From: Anoplopoma fimbria
Taxonomy: Eukaryota; Chordata; Actinopteri; Perciformes; Anoplopomatidae
Assembly (NCBI RefSeq): GCF_027596085.1
Contig: NC_072452.1
Location: 7,589,790 to 7,653,789, forward strand
Direction: 5' to 3'
Length of the DNA stretch: 64,000 nucleotides
Shown here in pieces: positions 63,945-64,000 of the stretch. The notes beneath the pieces were generated by a model. The model saw nothing but the letters and a program-made list of their open reading frames with translations, did no database searches and had not been told where the DNA came from. The translations under genes and the position numbers were made by a program. The first letter of the stretch is position 1. Each line of letters opens with the position of its first letter.

Positions 63945-64000
63945 CAACGTTTTTGTTAATTACTCCGGTGACAGCGGTCTAACCCTACCCGATCTCATTT

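Larger units (their letters stand above)
61717..64000 (-). other. Upstream 5' intron/flank of tenm2
   Basis: No coding sequence is recognised. It holds a possible 25-nt noncoding exon (61815-61839), a T/A homopolymer near 61881-61898, short CA runs (62392-62412), a teleost interspersed repeat (63336-63538) and a CA array at the right edge. The spliced 5'UTR acceptor at 61716 implies that at least one leader exon lies in or beyond this stretch. Confidence 0.5.

Overview
This window is non-repetitive to moderately repetitive DNA from a ray-finned fish, probably a spiny-rayed (acanthomorph) teleost. The signs are very dense and long CA/GT microsatellites (about 1.7 kb in total by hand count), Maui-type L2 LINE tails, a hAT-type non-autonomous element, and several interspersed families that I recognise as typical of teleost genomes. 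The window contains no complete gene and nothing prokaryotic.

The one gene I can identify is on the minus strand: the 5' part of a teneurin-2-like gene (tenm2). It is read from right to left. The first coding exon (61335-61560, with 5'UTR back to a splice acceptor at 61716) and a second coding exon (43875-44168) encode about 173 residues of the N-terminal intracellular domain. The exons for the rest of the intracellular domain, the transmembrane segment, EGF repeats, NHL and YD shell must lie to the left of base 1. Large introns fill almost everything else.

Three further exon-like pieces lie on the same strand and fit the same gene. They are a 45-nt microexon (45674-45718) between exons 1 and 2, a 51-nt acidic microexon (34961-35011) after exon 2, and an apparent alternative first exon (ATG at 12889-12891, donor after 12840) with a CpG- and purine-rich leader. 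All start or end in splice phase 1 in the open frame, so each could be included, skipped or used as a start without breaking the frame. This modular arrangement of the intracellular domain is the most interesting thing here, and it needs RNA evidence.

Layout by coordinate: 1-12839 is intron (microsatellites, an L2 fragment at 3.7-4.1 kb, a foldback at 10.3-10.5 kb). 12.84-13.33 kb is the alternative first exon and leader, and 13.3-14.4 kb is purine/pyrimidine-biased flank. 14.4-34.96 kb is intron with a reverse-transcriptase remnant (19.1 kb), AT/AC arrays and a local duplication (24 kb), a teleost interspersed repeat (31.5 kb) and a hAT-like element (33.2-33.8 kb). 35.0-43.9 kb is intron with L2 pieces (38.9 and 39.9-40.7 kb), a MITE-like inverted-repeat element (40.83-41.04 kb) and a strong hairpin (42.5 kb). 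44.2-61.3 kb is the first coding intron, with local duplications at 46.1/46.5 kb and 53.6-53.9 kb. 61.7-64 kb is upstream, with another repeat family that also occurs at 60.85-61.2 kb. I see no tRNA, rRNA or CRISPR array.
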